Made by a program: the position numbers and the translations under genes
Source of the DNA: Pandoraea pulmonicola
GTDB lineage: Bacteria > Pseudomonadota > Gammaproteobacteria > Burkholderiales > Burkholderiaceae
Length of the DNA: 64,000 nt
Direction: 5' to 3'
Assembly (NCBI RefSeq): GCF_000815105.2
Contig: NZ_CP010310.2
Span: forward strand, 2,666,001-2,730,000
Part shown: in pieces, positions 1 through 10,596 of the stretch
Layout of the letters: each line of letters starts with the position of its first letter
How positions within the stretch are numbered: the first letter of the stretch is position 1
The notes under the pieces: model-generated
Told to the model about the DNA's origin: nothing
What the model saw: the letters and a program-made list of their open reading frames with translations, nothing else
Databases searched by the model: none

Positions 1-444
1 CGACGCATGCGCGACGCCGGCGTGCCGGTCGGGCTCGGCGTGGACGGCTCGGCATCGAACGACGCCGGTCATATGATCAACGAGACACGCCAGGCCTTGC
101 TGCTGCAGCGCGTCGGCTTCGGCCCGAGCGCCATGACGGCGCGAGAGGCGTTGGAAATCGCGACCGTGGGCGGTGCGCGCGTGCTCGGCCGCGACGACAT
201 CGGCGTGCTGGCCGCAGGCATGGCGGCCGACTTCGTGGCGTTCGATACGCGCGGCGTCGGCATGGCCGGCGGCCTGCACGATCCGGTCGCGGCGCTGGTC
301 TTCTGCAATCCCGGACAAGCCGCGTACAGCGTGGTGAACGGACGTGTGGTGGTACGCGAAGGGCGTCTGACGACGCTCGACCTGCCATCGCTCGTCACGC
401 GTCACAACGCGCTGGCGCGGCAACTGGCCGAGGCTTCCCGGTAA
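1..444 (+). CDS. 8-oxoguanine deaminase, C-terminal part (gene begins before the window)
   Basis: This is the last 147 codons of an amidohydrolase; the reading frame is open from base 1, so the true start lies outside. The segment GLGVDGSASNDAGHM carries the late metal-binding Asp of the superfamily and matches the signature of 8-oxoguanine deaminases of the Pseudomonas Pa0142 type, as opposed to guanine deaminase. The end of the protein (GVLAAGMAADFVAFD) is the usual return of the chain to the small beta domain. The expected reaction is hydrolytic deamination of 8-oxoguanine to urate in the cytoplasm. It lies beside a BMP-type nucleoside importer, which fits purine salvage or catabolism. A hydroxyatrazine-type aminohydrolase from the same family is the main alternative, because most of the active site is out of view. 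Confidence 0.8.
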   Translation, partial: RRMRDAGVPVGLGVDGSASNDAGHMINETRQALLLQRVGFGPSAMTAREALEIATVGGARVLGRDDIGVLAAGMAADFVAFDTRGVGMAGGLHDPVAALVFCNPGQAAYSVVNGRVVVREGRLTTLDLPSLVTRHNALARQLAEASR

Positions 445-643
445 AGCGTTGCCATGTCGGCCGCATATTCATGGTGTGCGGCCGAGCGTGGCAATGGGCA
501 AGCGGGAAGTCGGGGGCGGAGTTCCTGTGCATAGGGAACGCCGCCATGCGGTTCGGCGGAGCGGTGGGGGCCGCTCTGCCGGTAAAACCGGAGCGCGGCC
601 AGTTGCCGAACGACGGCACTGGCGGCGGGCGAGACCTGGGAGA

Positions 644-1582
644 TCAGGGCTGCGTACGGGCTTCGAGCAACGTGCGCGTGGCGTCGGAGATGACACTGCG
701 CAGCCAGCGCACTTCGTCCGAGTAGTGCGTACGTTCGTGCCAGAGCTGGTAGTACTGCATCGGCGGAAAGTCGATGGGCGTCTCGAGCACGGTGAGCGGC
801 AGGAATTCGGCGTAGTGATCGGCGAACAGACGCGTCGTCGTGAAGATCAGATCGGACTTGAGCAGCACGTACGGCGCGAGGTTGAAGTAAGGAATCGTGA
901 CGACCACGTTGCGCTTCAGACGCTCGCGCGCGAGATGCATGTCGATGGCACCGCGTTGCGCGACCGAGTACGGCGTGGGGGCGAGATGCGGGCTGGCGAG
1001 GTACTGATCGAGCGTGAGGCCGCGCTTGGCGTACGGGTGCGTGTTGCGCACCAGACAGACGATCTGGTCGACGAACAGGTTCGAGAGGTGAAGCTGCTCG
1101 GGCGGCTCGGGCCAGTTGCCGATGACGATGTCGACCTTGCCGTCTTCGAGCGCATGCTCGTAATCGAACGCCGGGCCGAGCGAATGCAGTTCCAGCTGTG
1201 CGTTCGGGGCCTGCTGCCGGAAGCGTTCGACGACCGTTGGCACGAAGAGGGTATTCAGATAGTCGGGCGAGCCGATCCGGAACGTGCGCACCGTGGTGGC
1301 GGGATCGAAATTCGATTGCTGGACCGTGATGCGCTCGATTTCGCGCAAGGCGTTCTGCGTCGGCTCCAGCAGCGATTGACCGTACTCGGTGGGCACCATG
1401 CCCGACTTGCCGCGCACGAGCAGCGGGTCGCCGGTGATGTCCCGCAGACGCCGCAAGGCCGCACTGATCGCCGGTTGCGACTGATTCAGCTTGACGGCCG
1501 CGCGCGTGACGCTGCGCTCGATCAGCAAGGTATGCAGGACCCGCAGCAAATAGGTATCGATCGGTTCGCGGTTTTGGCTCAT
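644..1582 (-). CDS. LysR-family transcriptional regulator
   Basis: About 312 residues, the normal LysR length. The N-terminal winged helix is clear (VLHTLLIERSVTRAAVKLN, then QPAISAALRRLRD), followed by a type-2 periplasmic-binding-like effector domain. The effector domain resembles the NodD/NahR-type group, which often senses aromatic or purine-like ligands. The ATG at 1582 is chosen because the family sequence starts there. The frame stays open upstream to 1663, and no strong ribosome binding site decides between them. The gene is divergent from the nucleoside ABC importer starting at 1806 and convergent with the 8-oxoguanine deaminase, so it is the likely regulator of this purine module. 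The inducer is not known. Confidence 0.88.
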   Translation of the reverse strand: MSQNREPIDTYLLRVLHTLLIERSVTRAAVKLNQSQPAISAALRRLRDITGDPLLVRGKSGMVPTEYGQSLLEPTQNALREIERITVQQSNFDPATTVRTFRIGSPDYLNTLFVPTVVERFRQQAPNAQLELHSLGPAFDYEHALEDGKVDIVIGNWPEPPEQLHLSNLFVDQIVCLVRNTHPYAKRGLTLDQYLASPHLAPTPYSVAQRGAIDMHLARERLKRNVVVTIPYFNLAPYVLLKSDLIFTTTRLFADHYAEFLPLTVLETPIDFPPMQYYQLWHERTHYSDEVRWLRSVISDATRTLLEARTQP

Positions 1583-1805
1583 GAGAAATATAACGATCCG
1601 AATATGTCGGACCCTATGGTGCATAAGTAAATCATTATGAAGCACAAGGGGTGCCGACTCCATAGCGGAAAGTCCCTATCACCAAATCCGAGGCTTGTCG
1701 CGGGCAACGAGTCCGGGAACGCCGTGTTTATTGACACATGCTCGACATTTGGCTGCGAATTGGGTATTTTCGTCCCGCCCAAGCCCAGGACTAAGAATTT
1801 TCCCA

Positions 1806-3356
1806 GTGACATCTCATCCCGAACCGACCCCACGCCTGGCGCTCTCCGGCATCACCAAGCGTTATCCGAGTGTGGTCGCCAACGACGACATCGCGTTGCG
1901 CGTCCTGCCTGGCGAGATCCACGCCGTGCTGGGCGAGAATGGCGCGGGCAAGAGCACCCTGATGAAGATCATCTACGGCGCGGTGCGTCCCGACGCCGGT
2001 GAAATTCGCTGGGAAGGCGAGCCGGTGCGCATCGACAGCCCGGCGGCGGCGCGCAGGCTCGGCATCGGCATGGTGTTCCAGCATTTCTCGCTGTTCGAGA
2101 CGCTGACCGTCGCCGAGAATATTTCGCTCGCGCTCGACGGCGCGGGGCGCGACCTCAAGGCGCTGGCCGCCCGCATCCGCGAGGTGTCCGCGCAGTACGG
2201 GCTCGAGGTCGATCCGGTGCGTCACGTGCACAGCCTGTCGGTCGGCGAGCGTCAGCGCGTGGAGATCGTGCGCTGCCTGCTGCAGAATCCGCGCCTGCTG
2301 ATCATGGACGAGCCCACTTCGGTGCTCACGCCGCAGGCGGTCCAGAAGCTGTTCGGGACACTGCGTCGCCTTGCCGCCGAAGGATGCAGCATTGTCTACA
2401 TCAGCCACAAGCTCGACGAAATTCGCGAGCTGTGCGATCGCGCGACCGTGTTGCGCGCCGGCCGTGTGTCGGGCCATGCGGTGCCGCGTGAAGAAACGGC
2501 CGAAACGCTGGCCCAGTTGATGATCGGGCGAGCGTTGCCGCGGATCGAGCGTCGCGCGCATCGGCCGGGCGAGGTGCTGCTCTCGCTGCGCCAGCTCACG
2601 ATGGCGAGCGACGATCCCTTCGGCACCTCGCTGCACGGCGTGAACCTCGACGTGCACGCGGGGGAGATCGTCGGCATTGCCGGGGTGTCCGGCAACGGAC
2701 AGGCGGAGTTGCTGGCCGCGCTCTCGGGCGAGGCCCGCGCGCCGCATGCCGAGGCGATCACCCTGAACGACCGCGCCGTTGGCCGCATGGGCGCCGCGAC
2801 GCGCCGCCGTCTCGGGCTGTCGTTCGTGCCCGAGGAGCGTCTCGGACGCGGCGCCGTGCCCAGCATGTCGCTGACCGACAATGCGCTGCTCGGCGCCACC
2901 GGCACGGCACACCTCGGGTTGCTGCGCGGCGGCTGGATCCGTCGCGGTGCGTTACGACGCTTTGCGTTGCAGTGCATCGAGCGTTTCACCGTGAAGGCGG
3001 GTGGCCCGGACGCCGCGGCGCAGAGCCTGTCCGGCGGCAATTTGCAGAAGTTCATCGTCGGGCGCGAAATCCTGCAGGAGCCGCGCGTACTCGTGGTGGC
3101 CCAGCCGACCTGGGGAGTGGACGTCGGCGCGGCGAGCTTTATCCGTCAACAACTGCTCGATCTGTCGGCGCGCGGCGTCGCTGTGCTGGTGCTGTCCGAG
3201 GAGCTCGACGAACTCTTCGAAATCTGCGACCGGATCACGGTGCTCGCGCAGGGGCGGCTCTCGCCCGTGCGCAAGCCCGAGCAGACCGACGCGCGCGAGA
3301 TCGGCCTGTGGATGGCGGGGATGTTCCCCGGCGGGCCGGGCGAGCGCGCGCCGTGA
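1806..3356 (+). CDS. Nucleoside/BMP-type ABC importer, double ATP-binding protein
   Basis: A 516-residue protein with two fused ABC domains, as in RbsA/NupA/YufO. Domain 1 has an intact Walker A (GENGAGKST) and DEPTS Walker B. Domain 2 has a degenerate Walker A (GVSGNGQAE) and AQPTWGVDVGA in place of DEP, which is normal for this family, so only one composite site is probably fully active. GTG at 1806 is preferred: the family homology begins right after it and an AGGAC lies about 13 bases upstream, although the frame is open from 1695. Two permeases and a lipoprotein follow on the same strand, giving a full importer. By analogy the cargo is a nucleoside or purine base, which agrees with the neighbouring deaminase. 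Confidence 0.9.
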   Translation: MTSHPEPTPRLALSGITKRYPSVVANDDIALRVLPGEIHAVLGENGAGKSTLMKIIYGAVRPDAGEIRWEGEPVRIDSPAAARRLGIGMVFQHFSLFETLTVAENISLALDGAGRDLKALAARIREVSAQYGLEVDPVRHVHSLSVGERQRVEIVRCLLQNPRLLIMDEPTSVLTPQAVQKLFGTLRRLAAEGCSIVYISHKLDEIRELCDRATVLRAGRVSGHAVPREETAETLAQLMIGRALPRIERRAHRPGEVLLSLRQLTMASDDPFGTSLHGVNLDVHAGEIVGIAGVSGNGQAELLAALSGEARAPHAEAITLNDRAVGRMGAATRRRLGLSFVPEERLGRGAVPSMSLTDNALLGATGTAHLGLLRGGWIRRGALRRFALQCIERFTVKAGGPDAAAQSLSGGNLQKFIVGREILQEPRVLVVAQPTWGVDVGAASFIRQQLLDLSARGVAVLVLSEELDELFEICDRITVLAQGRLSPVRKPEQTDAREIGLWMAGMFPGGPGERAP

Positions 3357-3493
3357 TGTGCGTGGAGTGGGTGGAGTGGGTAGTGCCGCGCGGCTAGCAA
3401 TTTTTGCCGGCAGCAAGGGCGTAGGCGATGCGAGGTCCGCGCCACCGCCGGCGCCGGAGTGTTTTCATCGGTCTTCATCGATTGCCAGACAAC

Positions 3494-4600
3494 ATGTTCG
3501 ATTTCACGCTTGAGCCTAGGCCAAGTCCCTCGCACACCATGCGGCTGGTCATGCCGTTGATGGCCACGCTCATCACGCTGGCTGGCGGTGTGCTCATCTT
3601 CGGCTTCCTCGGCAAGAATCCGGCGCAGGCCATGGCCGCTTTCTTCCTGGCGCCGATCAGCAGCCTGAACGGCTGGTCCGAGCTGTTGCTTAAGGCCTCG
3701 CCACTGTGCCTGATTGCGCTGGGGCTCGCCATCGGCTACCGGGCGAACGTCTGGAACATCGGCGCGGAAGGGCAACTGCTGCTCGGCGGCATCTTTGCCT
3801 CGGGCGTCGCGATCCATTTCGACGGTCATGGCGGCCCGTGGCTGTTGCCGCTGATGATGGCGGCGGGTGCGCTCGGCGGCATGCTGTGGGCCGCGATTCC
3901 GGCGCTGCTGCGCGTGCGGTTCAACGCCAACGAGATCCTCGTGAGCCTGATGCTCACCTACGTGGCCACGCAACTGCTGATCTATCTCGTGAGCGGGCCG
4001 TGGCAGGACCCGCACGGCATGAATTTTCCGCAGTCGATCAACTTCGGCCGCGAGGCGCTGTTCCCGCGCTTCTTCGGCGATTGGCACTGGGCGCCGTGGC
4101 GCGGTACGCGTCTGAACGCGTCGGTGCTGATGGCGCTGGTGGCCGTGCCCGCCGCCTGGTTCTTCATGCGCAAGAGCTTCGCCGGCTATCGCATGGAAGT
4201 GGGTGGTCTCGCGCCGCTCGCCGCGCGCTATGCCGGCTATTCCGAGCCTCGCGCCGTGTGGCTCGCATTGCTCATCGGCGGTGCGGCGGCGGGGTTGGCG
4301 GGCACCGGCGAAGTCGCCGGCCCGGTCGGTCAGTTGCAGGCGACGTGGGCGCCGGGCTACGGCTTTACCGCCATTATCGTGGCGTTCGTGGGGCGGCTGC
4401 ATCCGGTCGGCATCGTGCTCGCGAGCCTGCTCATGGCACTGCTGTATCTCGGCGGCGAAGCGGTGCAGACGTCGCTGCAACTGCCCAAGGCCATCAGCGG
4501 CGTCTTCCAGGGGCTGTTGCTGTTCAGCCTGCTCGGCTGCGACGTCTTCGTGAATTACCGTCTGCGTCGTCGCGTCCGTGCGCACGCGCGGCAAGCCTGA
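3494..4600 (+). CDS. Nucleoside ABC importer permease 1
   Basis: A 368-residue integral membrane protein of the BPD_transp_2 family (YufP/NupB-like). It has about nine to ten hydrophobic segments, and the family-typical stretch GYRANVWNIGAEGQLLLGG lies after the third. The start is set at the ATG encoding MFDFTLEP; the frame extends upstream to 3428 but with arginine-rich non-homologous sequence. It sits 137 bases after the ATPase and 10 bases before the second permease, so the four transporter genes form one operon. It should form the channel as a heterodimer with the next gene product. Confidence 0.9.
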   Translation: MFDFTLEPRPSPSHTMRLVMPLMATLITLAGGVLIFGFLGKNPAQAMAAFFLAPISSLNGWSELLLKASPLCLIALGLAIGYRANVWNIGAEGQLLLGGIFASGVAIHFDGHGGPWLLPLMMAAGALGGMLWAAIPALLRVRFNANEILVSLMLTYVATQLLIYLVSGPWQDPHGMNFPQSINFGREALFPRFFGDWHWAPWRGTRLNASVLMALVAVPAAWFFMRKSFAGYRMEVGGLAPLAARYAGYSEPRAVWLALLIGGAAAGLAGTGEVAGPVGQLQATWAPGYGFTAIIVAFVGRLHPVGIVLASLLMALLYLGGEAVQTSLQLPKAISGVFQGLLLFSLLGCDVFVNYRLRRRVRAHARQA

Positions 4601-4610
4601 GGAGTGCGTC

Positions 4611-5540
4611 GTGGACTGGATCAATCTGCTCACGCCGCTGGCCGCAAGTGCCGTGATCGCGGCCATCCCGCTGATGCTCGCCGCGCTCGGTGAACTCGTG
4701 ACCGAAAAGTCGGGCGTCCTCAATCTCGGTGTGGAAGGCACGATGCTCATGGGTGCGATCGGCGCCTTCGCCGTCACCGTGCAGACCGGCAGCCTCTGGC
4801 TCGGCGTGCTCGCCGGGATCGCCGCCGGAGTGGCGATGTCGGCCGTCTTCGCCTGGCTCACGCTCTCGCTCATGGCCAACCAGGTCGCCACGGGCCTTGC
4901 GTTGACCCTCTTCGGCGTCGGGCTGTCGGCGTACGTCGGCCGTCCCTACACCGACGCGACCATCCCGGTGCTGCGCGACATGCCGATCCCGGGCCTGTCG
5001 TCGATTCCCGTGCTCGGCCCGTCGGTCTTTTCCCTGAACCCGCTCGGGTATCTCGCCGTGCTGCTGCTCGTGGCGATTGCATGGTTCCTGTATCGCACGC
5101 GCTCAGGGCTGGTGCTGCGTTCGATCGGCGAGGCGCCGTCGGTGGCGCACGCCATCGGCTATCCAGTCGTGCGCATTCGCTACCTCGCCACGCTTTTTGG
5201 CGGCGCTATGTCGGGGCTCGCGGGCGCCTACTACTCGGTCGGCTACCTGCGGTTGTGGCAGGAGAACCTGACCGCGGGCCGCGGCTGGATCGCGCTCGCA
5301 CTGGTGGTGTTCGCGACGTGGCGGCCGGGGCGGACGGTGCTCGGCGCACTGCTGTTCGGCGTGGTGATGGCGCTGCAATTCCAGGCACAGGCGATGGGCA
5401 TTCGCATCCCGTCGCAAGCGTTGGCGAGCCTGCCGTATCTCGCGACGATCGTGGTGCTGGTGATCATCTCGCGCAACCGTCAGACGATCCGGCTGAATGC
5501 GCCGGCATCGCTCGGCAAGCCGTTTTTTGCAGGGTCCTGA
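4611..5540 (+). CDS. Nucleoside ABC importer permease 2
   Basis: A 309-residue inner-membrane permease of the YufQ/NupC-like type, paired with the preceding permease. It contains the conserved LTEKSGVLNLGVEG-type motif (here VTEKSGVLNLGVEGTMLMG) near residue 40 and about eight to nine membrane segments. The start is GTG at 4611, 10 bases after the previous stop, with GAGGAG at 4599-4604 as ribosome binding site. That places the binding site across the upstream stop codon and suggests translational coupling. The lipoprotein gene follows after 79 bases. Confidence 0.9.
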   Translation: MDWINLLTPLAASAVIAAIPLMLAALGELVTEKSGVLNLGVEGTMLMGAIGAFAVTVQTGSLWLGVLAGIAAGVAMSAVFAWLTLSLMANQVATGLALTLFGVGLSAYVGRPYTDATIPVLRDMPIPGLSSIPVLGPSVFSLNPLGYLAVLLLVAIAWFLYRTRSGLVLRSIGEAPSVAHAIGYPVVRIRYLATLFGGAMSGLAGAYYSVGYLRLWQENLTAGRGWIALALVVFATWRPGRTVLGALLFGVVMALQFQAQAMGIRIPSQALASLPYLATIVVLVIISRNRQTIRLNAPASLGKPFFAGS

Positions 5541-5619
5541 GCGCGCGTATCGTTGTCGTACCGCGCTTTGGGGCACCCAACGAATCAACCTGAAACAATC
5601 GATGACGAGGAGAAAATCG

Positions 5620-6771
5620 ATGCGACGTAAAGTCCTGATCACGATGGCGAGCCTGGCGGCCGCGATGCTGATGTCCGCCTGCGGCAAGCAGGAGAGCAAC
5701 ACGGCCGGCGCTCCAGGCGCGGCGTCCGACGCGCAAGCCGCTTCGGCCGCGCCGGCGGGCAAGGGCCCGATGGGCGTGGCGTTCGTCTACATCGGCAACC
5801 CGGGCGACGCAGGCTGGACTTACGCGCATGAGCAGGGTGCGAAGGCCGTCGAGGCGAAGTACGGCGACAAAGTCACCGTGACGCGCGTGGAGAACGTGCC
5901 CGAAGGCGCCGACTCGGAGCGCGTGTTCCGCGACCTGGCGAGCAAGGGCAACAAGCTGGTCTTCGGTACGTCGTTCGGCTACATGGACTCGATGGTCAAG
6001 ACGGCGGCGGATTTCCCCGATGTGACGTTCGAGCACGCCACGGGCTTCAAGACGGCTCCGAACCTCGGCACGTACGACGTCCGCACGTATGAGGGCGCGC
6101 ATCTGGCCGGCGTCGTGGGCGGTCATGTCACGAAGACGAACGTGATCGGCTACGTGGCCTCGGTGCCGATTCCCGAGGTCATCCGCAACATCGACGCGTT
6201 CACCATCGCCGCACGGGAAGTGAATCCGAAGGTCAAGGTGAAGGTCGTCTGGATCAATAGCTGGTTCGATCCGGGCAAGGAGCGCCAGGCGGCGGAATCG
6301 CTGGTCGGTCAGGGCGCGGACGTGCTGATGCAGAACGTCGACTCGGCCGTGGTGATGCAAGTGGCCGAGGAGAAGAAGATTCACGCGTTCGGCTGGAATT
6401 CGGACATGAGCAAGTTCGGCCCGAACGCCCATCTGGCGTCGGCGGCCATCGACTGGAGCCAGTACTACGTCCGCACGGTCGACGAAGTGATGCGGGGCGC
6501 ATGGAAGAACACGCCGGTCTGGGGCGGCATCAAGGAGGACGAGATCAACCTCGTCGCCATCAACGACAAGGCCGTGCCGGAAGCGGCGCGCAAGGCCGTG
6601 ACCGCTCGCCATGACGCCATCCGCGATGGCAAGTACGACCCGTTCACCGGCCCGCTCAAGGGGCAGGACGGCAAGGAAGTCGTGCCGGCCGGCAAGACGC
6701 TCAACGACGACGAGAAGCACCAGATCAACTGGTTCGTCGAGGGTGTCGAAGGTTCGCTGCCCAAGCAATAA
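5620..6771 (+). CDS. BMP-family substrate-binding lipoprotein
   Basis: A 383-residue protein with a type II signal peptide: a short basic N-terminus, a hydrophobic core and a lipobox with Cys21 (LMSAC). An Ala/Ser-rich linker leads into a basic membrane protein (PnrA/Med/TmpC) fold. [17 protein letters not shown] and the central [14 protein letters not shown] and FGTSFGYMD stretches are typical of purine-nucleoside-binding family members. It would be anchored outside the inner membrane and deliver ligand to the two permeases. The ribosome binding site GAGGAG lies at 5607-5612. It is the last gene of the importer operon, and a strong hairpin follows at 6831. Confidence 0.92.
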   Translation: MRRKVLITMASLAAAMLMSACGKQESNTAGAPGAASDAQAASAAPAGKGPMGVAFVYIGNPGDAGWTYAHEQGAKAVEAKYGDKVTVTRVENVPEGADSERVFRDLASKGNKLVFGTSFGYMDSMVKTAADFPDVTFEHATGFKTAPNLGTYDVRTYEGAHLAGVVGGHVTKTNVIGYVASVPIPEVIRNIDAFTIAAREVNPKVKVKVVWINSWFDPGKERQAAESLVGQGADVLMQNVDSAVVMQVAEEKKIHAFGWNSDMSKFGPNAHLASAAIDWSQYYVRTVDEVMRGAWKNTPVWGGIKEDEINLVAINDKAVPEAARKAVTARHDAIRDGKYDPFTGPLKGQDGKEVVPAGKTLNDDEKHQINWFVEGVEGSLPKQ

Positions 6772-6830
6772 GGCCGCCAGGTCCGGGGCGGGGCGTGCGG
6801 ACACGTCCGCCCGACGGGCCAGCAGGAAGG

Positions 6831-6857
6831 AACCGCCGGCGTCCCCGGCGGTTTTTT
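6831..6857 (+). terminator. Rho-independent terminator after the nucleoside importer operon
   Basis: A perfect 9-bp stem (AACCGCCGG with CCGGCGGTT) and a 5-base loop run into six T residues. It is correctly placed 60 bases after the lipoprotein stop and separates this operon from the ABC-F gene. Confidence 0.9.
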
Positions 6858-6997
6858 ATTGCGCCGGTGATTCGTGGATTCGCGCCTTTCTTTGCGGCGC
6901 GGGGCGTCAACGGGGCATGCGACACGCATCGGTGCTAAAATGTCGGGTTTCGTGGCGCAATTTCGCGCCGCCGCACCTCATCTCCCGGATACTGCCT

Positions 6998-8593
6998 GTG
7001 CTGTCTACCGCCAATATCACGATGCAATTCGGCGCCAAGCCGCTTTTCGAGAACATCTCCGTCAAGTTCGGCGGGGGCAACCGCTATGGCCTGATCGGCG
7101 CCAACGGTTGTGGCAAGTCGACGTTCATGAAAATCCTCGGCGGCGATCTGGAACCGAGCTCGGGCAACGTCATGCTCGAGCCGAACGTGCGACTGGGCAA
7201 GCTCAAGCAGGACCAGTTCGCGTACGAAGACATGCGCGTGCTCGACGTCGTGATGATGGGGCACACCGAAATGTGGGCCGCGATGAGCGAGCGCGACGCA
7301 ATCTACGCCAATCCGGAAGCGACCGACGACGACTACATGCACGCCGCCGAACTCGAAGCGAAGTTCGCCGAGTACGACGGCTACACGGCCGAAGCGCGGG
7401 CGGGCGAGCTGCTGCTGGGCGTGGGGATTCCGACGGAACAGCATCAGGGCCCGATGAGCAACGTCGCACCGGGCTGGAAGCTGCGCGTGCTGCTTGCCCA
7501 GGCGCTGTTCTCGAATCCGGACGTGCTGCTGCTCGACGAACCGACCAATAACCTGGACATCAATACGATCCGCTGGCTGGAAGACGTGCTCAACGAGCGC
7601 AACTCCACCATGATCATCATTTCGCACGATCGCCACTTCCTGAACGCCGTGTGCACGCACATGGCCGACATGGACTACGGCACGCTCACGATCTACCCGG
7701 GCAACTACGACGACTACATGCTGGCGTCGGCACAGGCTCGCGAGCGTCAGATGGCGGCGAACACGAAGGCGAAGGAGCGCATCTCCGACCTGCAGGACTT
7801 CGTGCGTCGTTTCTCGGCGAACAAGTCGAAGGCCCGTCAGGCGACGAGCCGCCTCAAGCAGATCGACAAGATCAAGGTGGAGGACGTCAAGCCGTCGTCG
7901 CGTCAGAACCCGTTCATCCGTTTCGAATTCGAGAAGAAGCTGCATAACCTTGCGTTCGAGTTCGAGGGCGTTGCGAAGTCGTTCGACCGCCAGATCTTCA
8001 AGAACTACTCCGGCGCGGTGCGCGCCGGCGAGCGCGTGGCGATCATCGGTGAGAACGGCGCGGGCAAGACCACGCTGCTGCGCTGCCTGATGGCCGATCT
8101 GCCGGTCGATGCCGGTCATGTGAAGTGGGCCGAGAACGCCAATATCGGCTATATGCCGCAGGACACGTCGGAGGCGTTCCCGGAAGACGTGACGCTCACC
8201 GACTGGATGACGCAGTGGGGCAAGGAAGGCGACGACGATCAGGTGATCCGCGGTTCGCTGGGGCGTCTGCTGTTCGGTGGCGACGACGTGCGCAAGTCGG
8301 TGCGCGTGCTCTCCGGTGGGGAGAAAGGGCGCATGATCTGGGGCAAGTTGATGCTCGGCCGCCACAACGTGCTGATGATGGACGAGCCGACCAACCACAT
8401 GGATATGGAATCGATCGAATCGCTGCAGATCGCGCTCGACAAGTATCCGGGTACGCTGGTCTTCGTGTCGCATGACCGCGAGTTCGTGTCGGGTCTGGCC
8501 ACGCGCATCATCGAAGTGAAGAGCGACGGCACGCTGGTCGACTACCAGGGAACATACGACGAGTATCTCGCGAGCCAGGGCGTGGAAGTCTGA
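6998..8593 (+). CDS. ybiT: ABC-F family ATPase, YbiT type
   Basis: A 531-residue soluble protein with two ABC domains and no membrane segments. It tracks E. coli YbiT closely from its first residues ([20 protein letters not shown]) through to the end. Both Walker A motifs ([18 protein letters not shown]), both Walker B/DEPTN motifs and the inter-domain linker rich in basic residues are intact. ABC-F proteins bind the ribosomal E site and resolve stalled translation. The start is GTG at 6998, because similarity begins there; the longer open frame upstream is unrelated. It is a single-gene unit between two hairpins. Confidence 0.93.
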   Translation: MLSTANITMQFGAKPLFENISVKFGGGNRYGLIGANGCGKSTFMKILGGDLEPSSGNVMLEPNVRLGKLKQDQFAYEDMRVLDVVMMGHTEMWAAMSERDAIYANPEATDDDYMHAAELEAKFAEYDGYTAEARAGELLLGVGIPTEQHQGPMSNVAPGWKLRVLLAQALFSNPDVLLLDEPTNNLDINTIRWLEDVLNERNSTMIIISHDRHFLNAVCTHMADMDYGTLTIYPGNYDDYMLASAQARERQMAANTKAKERISDLQDFVRRFSANKSKARQATSRLKQIDKIKVEDVKPSSRQNPFIRFEFEKKLHNLAFEFEGVAKSFDRQIFKNYSGAVRAGERVAIIGENGAGKTTLLRCLMADLPVDAGHVKWAENANIGYMPQDTSEAFPEDVTLTDWMTQWGKEGDDDQVIRGSLGRLLFGGDDVRKSVRVLSGGEKGRMIWGKLMLGRHNVLMMDEPTNHMDMESIESLQIALDKYPGTLVFVSHDREFVSGLATRIIEVKSDGTLVDYQGTYDEYLASQGVEV

Positions 8594-8628
8594 CGCCGCA
8601 CGGCAATCGCAGGAGACGTTTCGAGGCG

Positions 8629-8651
8629 GGGCGCTTGCATGGCAGGCGCCC
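8629..8651 (+). terminator. Probable terminator after ybiT
   Basis: A GGGCGC/GCGCCC stem with an inner TGC/GCA pairing and a three-base loop is followed by a T-rich TGTTTGCGTTT. The T tract is interrupted, so efficiency is uncertain. The position, 36 bases after the stop, fits. Confidence 0.55.
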
Positions 8652-8808
8652 TGTTTGCGTTTACGTTCAGGAATCATGTCCGGGAATTGCGTCTCGGAAT
8701 ATCGGCAGGTGCGCGTCGGAGAGGACTGATTTCATGCTCGAACACCAAAGCCGACGAGCAAGCGGACTACAATGACCGTTCGTGTCCAACGGCAGCAGGA
8801 GACATTGC

Positions 8809-10242
8809 ATGATCACGTACGACAAGTTCTATATCGACGGCAAGTGGGTCAGCCCGGTGGGGAAAGGCGAGCTCGAGGTGTTCCACTCGGCTGATGCAAC
8901 GCTCATGGGGCGGATTCCCGAAGGAGCCGTGGAGGACGCCGAGGCGGCCATCGCGGCAGCGCGCAAGGCGCGCGATGGCTGGGCGGCAACGGCGCCCGCC
9001 GAACGCGCCGGTTATCTGCGCAGGATTGCCGCGGGACTGAAAGCGCGTACCGACGAACTGGCGCAGGCGATGACCGGTGAGACGGGCATGCCGATCAAGC
9101 TCGTGCGCGCCATCCAGGTCGGCGGCCCAGTCTATCACTGGAACAAGTACGCCGAACTGGCCGAGTCGTTCGAGTTCGAGGCGCGCGTGGGCAATTCGCT
9201 CGTCGTGCGCGAGCCGGTGGGTGTCGTCGGCGCGATCACGCCGTGGAACTACCCGCTCAATCAGATCACGTTGAAGGTCGCTCCCGCACTGGCTGCCGGA
9301 TGTACGGTGGTGCTCAAGCCATCCGAAGTGGCGCCGTTCAATGCGTTCATCCTCGCCGAAGTGATCGCCGAGGCCGGGTTGCCGGCGGGCGTCTTCAATC
9401 TGGTGACGGGACTGGGGCCGGTCGTGGGCGAAGTCCTCGCGCGACACCCGGACGTCGATATGGTGTCGTTCACCGGTTCGACGCGCGCGGGCAAGCGTGT
9501 CTCCGAAGTGGCGTCGCAGACCGTCAAGCGCGTGGCGCTCGAACTGGGCGGCAAGTCGGCGTCCGTGGTGCTCGATGACGCCGATCTGGCGGCCGCCGTC
9601 AAAGGCACGCTCAACGCGTGCTATCTGAACTCCGGACAAACCTGCTCGGCGCACACGCGCATGCTCGTGCCGGCGTCGCGCTACGAGGAAGTCAAGGCGT
9701 TGGCGAAGGAGGCCGTCGCGCGTTTCACGTTGGGCGATCCACGCGAGGAGACGACGCGTCTGGGGCCGTTGGCGTCGGCTGCCCAGCGCGAGCGTGTGCG
9801 GAACTACATCCGCAAGGGACTGGCCGAAGGCGCCGAACTGATCGCAGGCGGCGACGCCGTGCCCGAGGGCTTCGAGACGGGATTCTTCGTGCAGCCGACG
9901 GTGCTCGGACGTGTGACGCCGGATGCGACGGTGGCGCAGGAAGAGATCTTCGGCCCCGTGCTCTCGATCATTACCTATCAGGACGAAGCCGACGCCGTGC
10001 GCATCGCCAACGACTCCATCTATGGTCTGGGCGGCGGCGTGTGGTCGGGCGACGAGGCACGGGCTGTGCGCGTCGCGCGTCAGATCCGCACGGGGCAGGT
10101 GGACATCAACGGTGGTGAGTTCAACGTGCAGGCCCCGTTTGGTGGTTTCAAGCAGTCAGGGCACGGACGGGAAAACGGCGTCTATGGGTTCGAGGAGTTT
10201 CTCGAATACAAGTCGCTGCAGTTCAGGGTTGCGAAGTCGTAG
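8809..10242 (+). CDS. NAD(P)-dependent aldehyde dehydrogenase
   Basis: A 477-residue member of the aldehyde dehydrogenase superfamily, full length. The nucleotide-binding segment [10 protein letters not shown] is near residue 145, the general base Glu245 lies in LELGGKS, and the catalytic Cys279 lies in NSGQTCS, all at expected spacing. The ATG at 8809 has an AGGAGA ribosome binding site at 8797-8802. It oxidises an aldehyde to an acid in the cytoplasm. The substrate cannot be deduced, since no pathway partner lies beside it. Its last 20 bases overlap the convergent DUF1289 gene. Confidence 0.92.
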   Translation: MITYDKFYIDGKWVSPVGKGELEVFHSADATLMGRIPEGAVEDAEAAIAAARKARDGWAATAPAERAGYLRRIAAGLKARTDELAQAMTGETGMPIKLVRAIQVGGPVYHWNKYAELAESFEFEARVGNSLVVREPVGVVGAITPWNYPLNQITLKVAPALAAGCTVVLKPSEVAPFNAFILAEVIAEAGLPAGVFNLVTGLGPVVGEVLARHPDVDMVSFTGSTRAGKRVSEVASQTVKRVALELGGKSASVVLDDADLAAAVKGTLNACYLNSGQTCSAHTRMLVPASRYEEVKALAKEAVARFTLGDPREETTRLGPLASAAQRERVRNYIRKGLAEGAELIAGGDAVPEGFETGFFVQPTVLGRVTPDATVAQEEIFGPVLSIITYQDEADAVRIANDSIYGLGGGVWSGDEARAVRVARQIRTGQVDINGGEFNVQAPFGGFKQSGHGRENGVYGFEEFLEYKSLQFRVAKS

Positions 10243-10438
10243 TGCCGGTTTCGCAAAAGCGCATCGCCTTGCCTTCCCGGGTGATGCGCGCCCACACGGC
10301 CGCCTTCTCCTCTTCGGAGAAGAATACCCAGTTCGAGACTTCGTAGGCGGTACGGCCGCAACCCTTGCACACCTCGTCGAAGAGGGTCGAGCAAACACCA
10401 ATGCAGGGGCTGTCGGGGCGGTCGTGCAATTCGGACAT
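10223..10438 (-). CDS. DUF1289 small cysteine-motif protein
   Basis: A 71-residue protein of the DUF1289 family. The four cysteines in [10 protein letters not shown] and CKGCGRT have the spacing conserved in the family and resemble a small metal or Fe-S site. The conserved tail [10 protein letters not shown] is present. The function is not established; members are often found near the ends of unrelated genes. It is convergent with the aldehyde dehydrogenase and overlaps it by 20 bases, so the two genes share a 3-prime border and no separate terminator is seen. Confidence 0.85.
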   Translation of the reverse strand: MSELHDRPDSPCIGVCSTLFDEVCKGCGRTAYEVSNWVFFSEEEKAAVWARITREGKAMRFCETGTTTSQP

Positions 10439-10596
10439 AGGGGCGGGCGGCTGGGTGAGGCAGTGAAGCAGAAGGTGCCATTATCGCACCGATGGCGGTA
10501 CTGGCCCCGATTCCCCTACGGCCTGCGGCCGGGTATGGATTTCCGGCCGCGTTTCTGATGTCTGCCGGCAGATCGCTGCCGACGTGAAGGAGTTCT

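Noticed and set aside
449..1630. A 393-codon plus-strand frame opposite the LysR gene
   Set aside because: The minus strand has a full LysR protein with recognisable winged helix; the plus frame has only biased composition.
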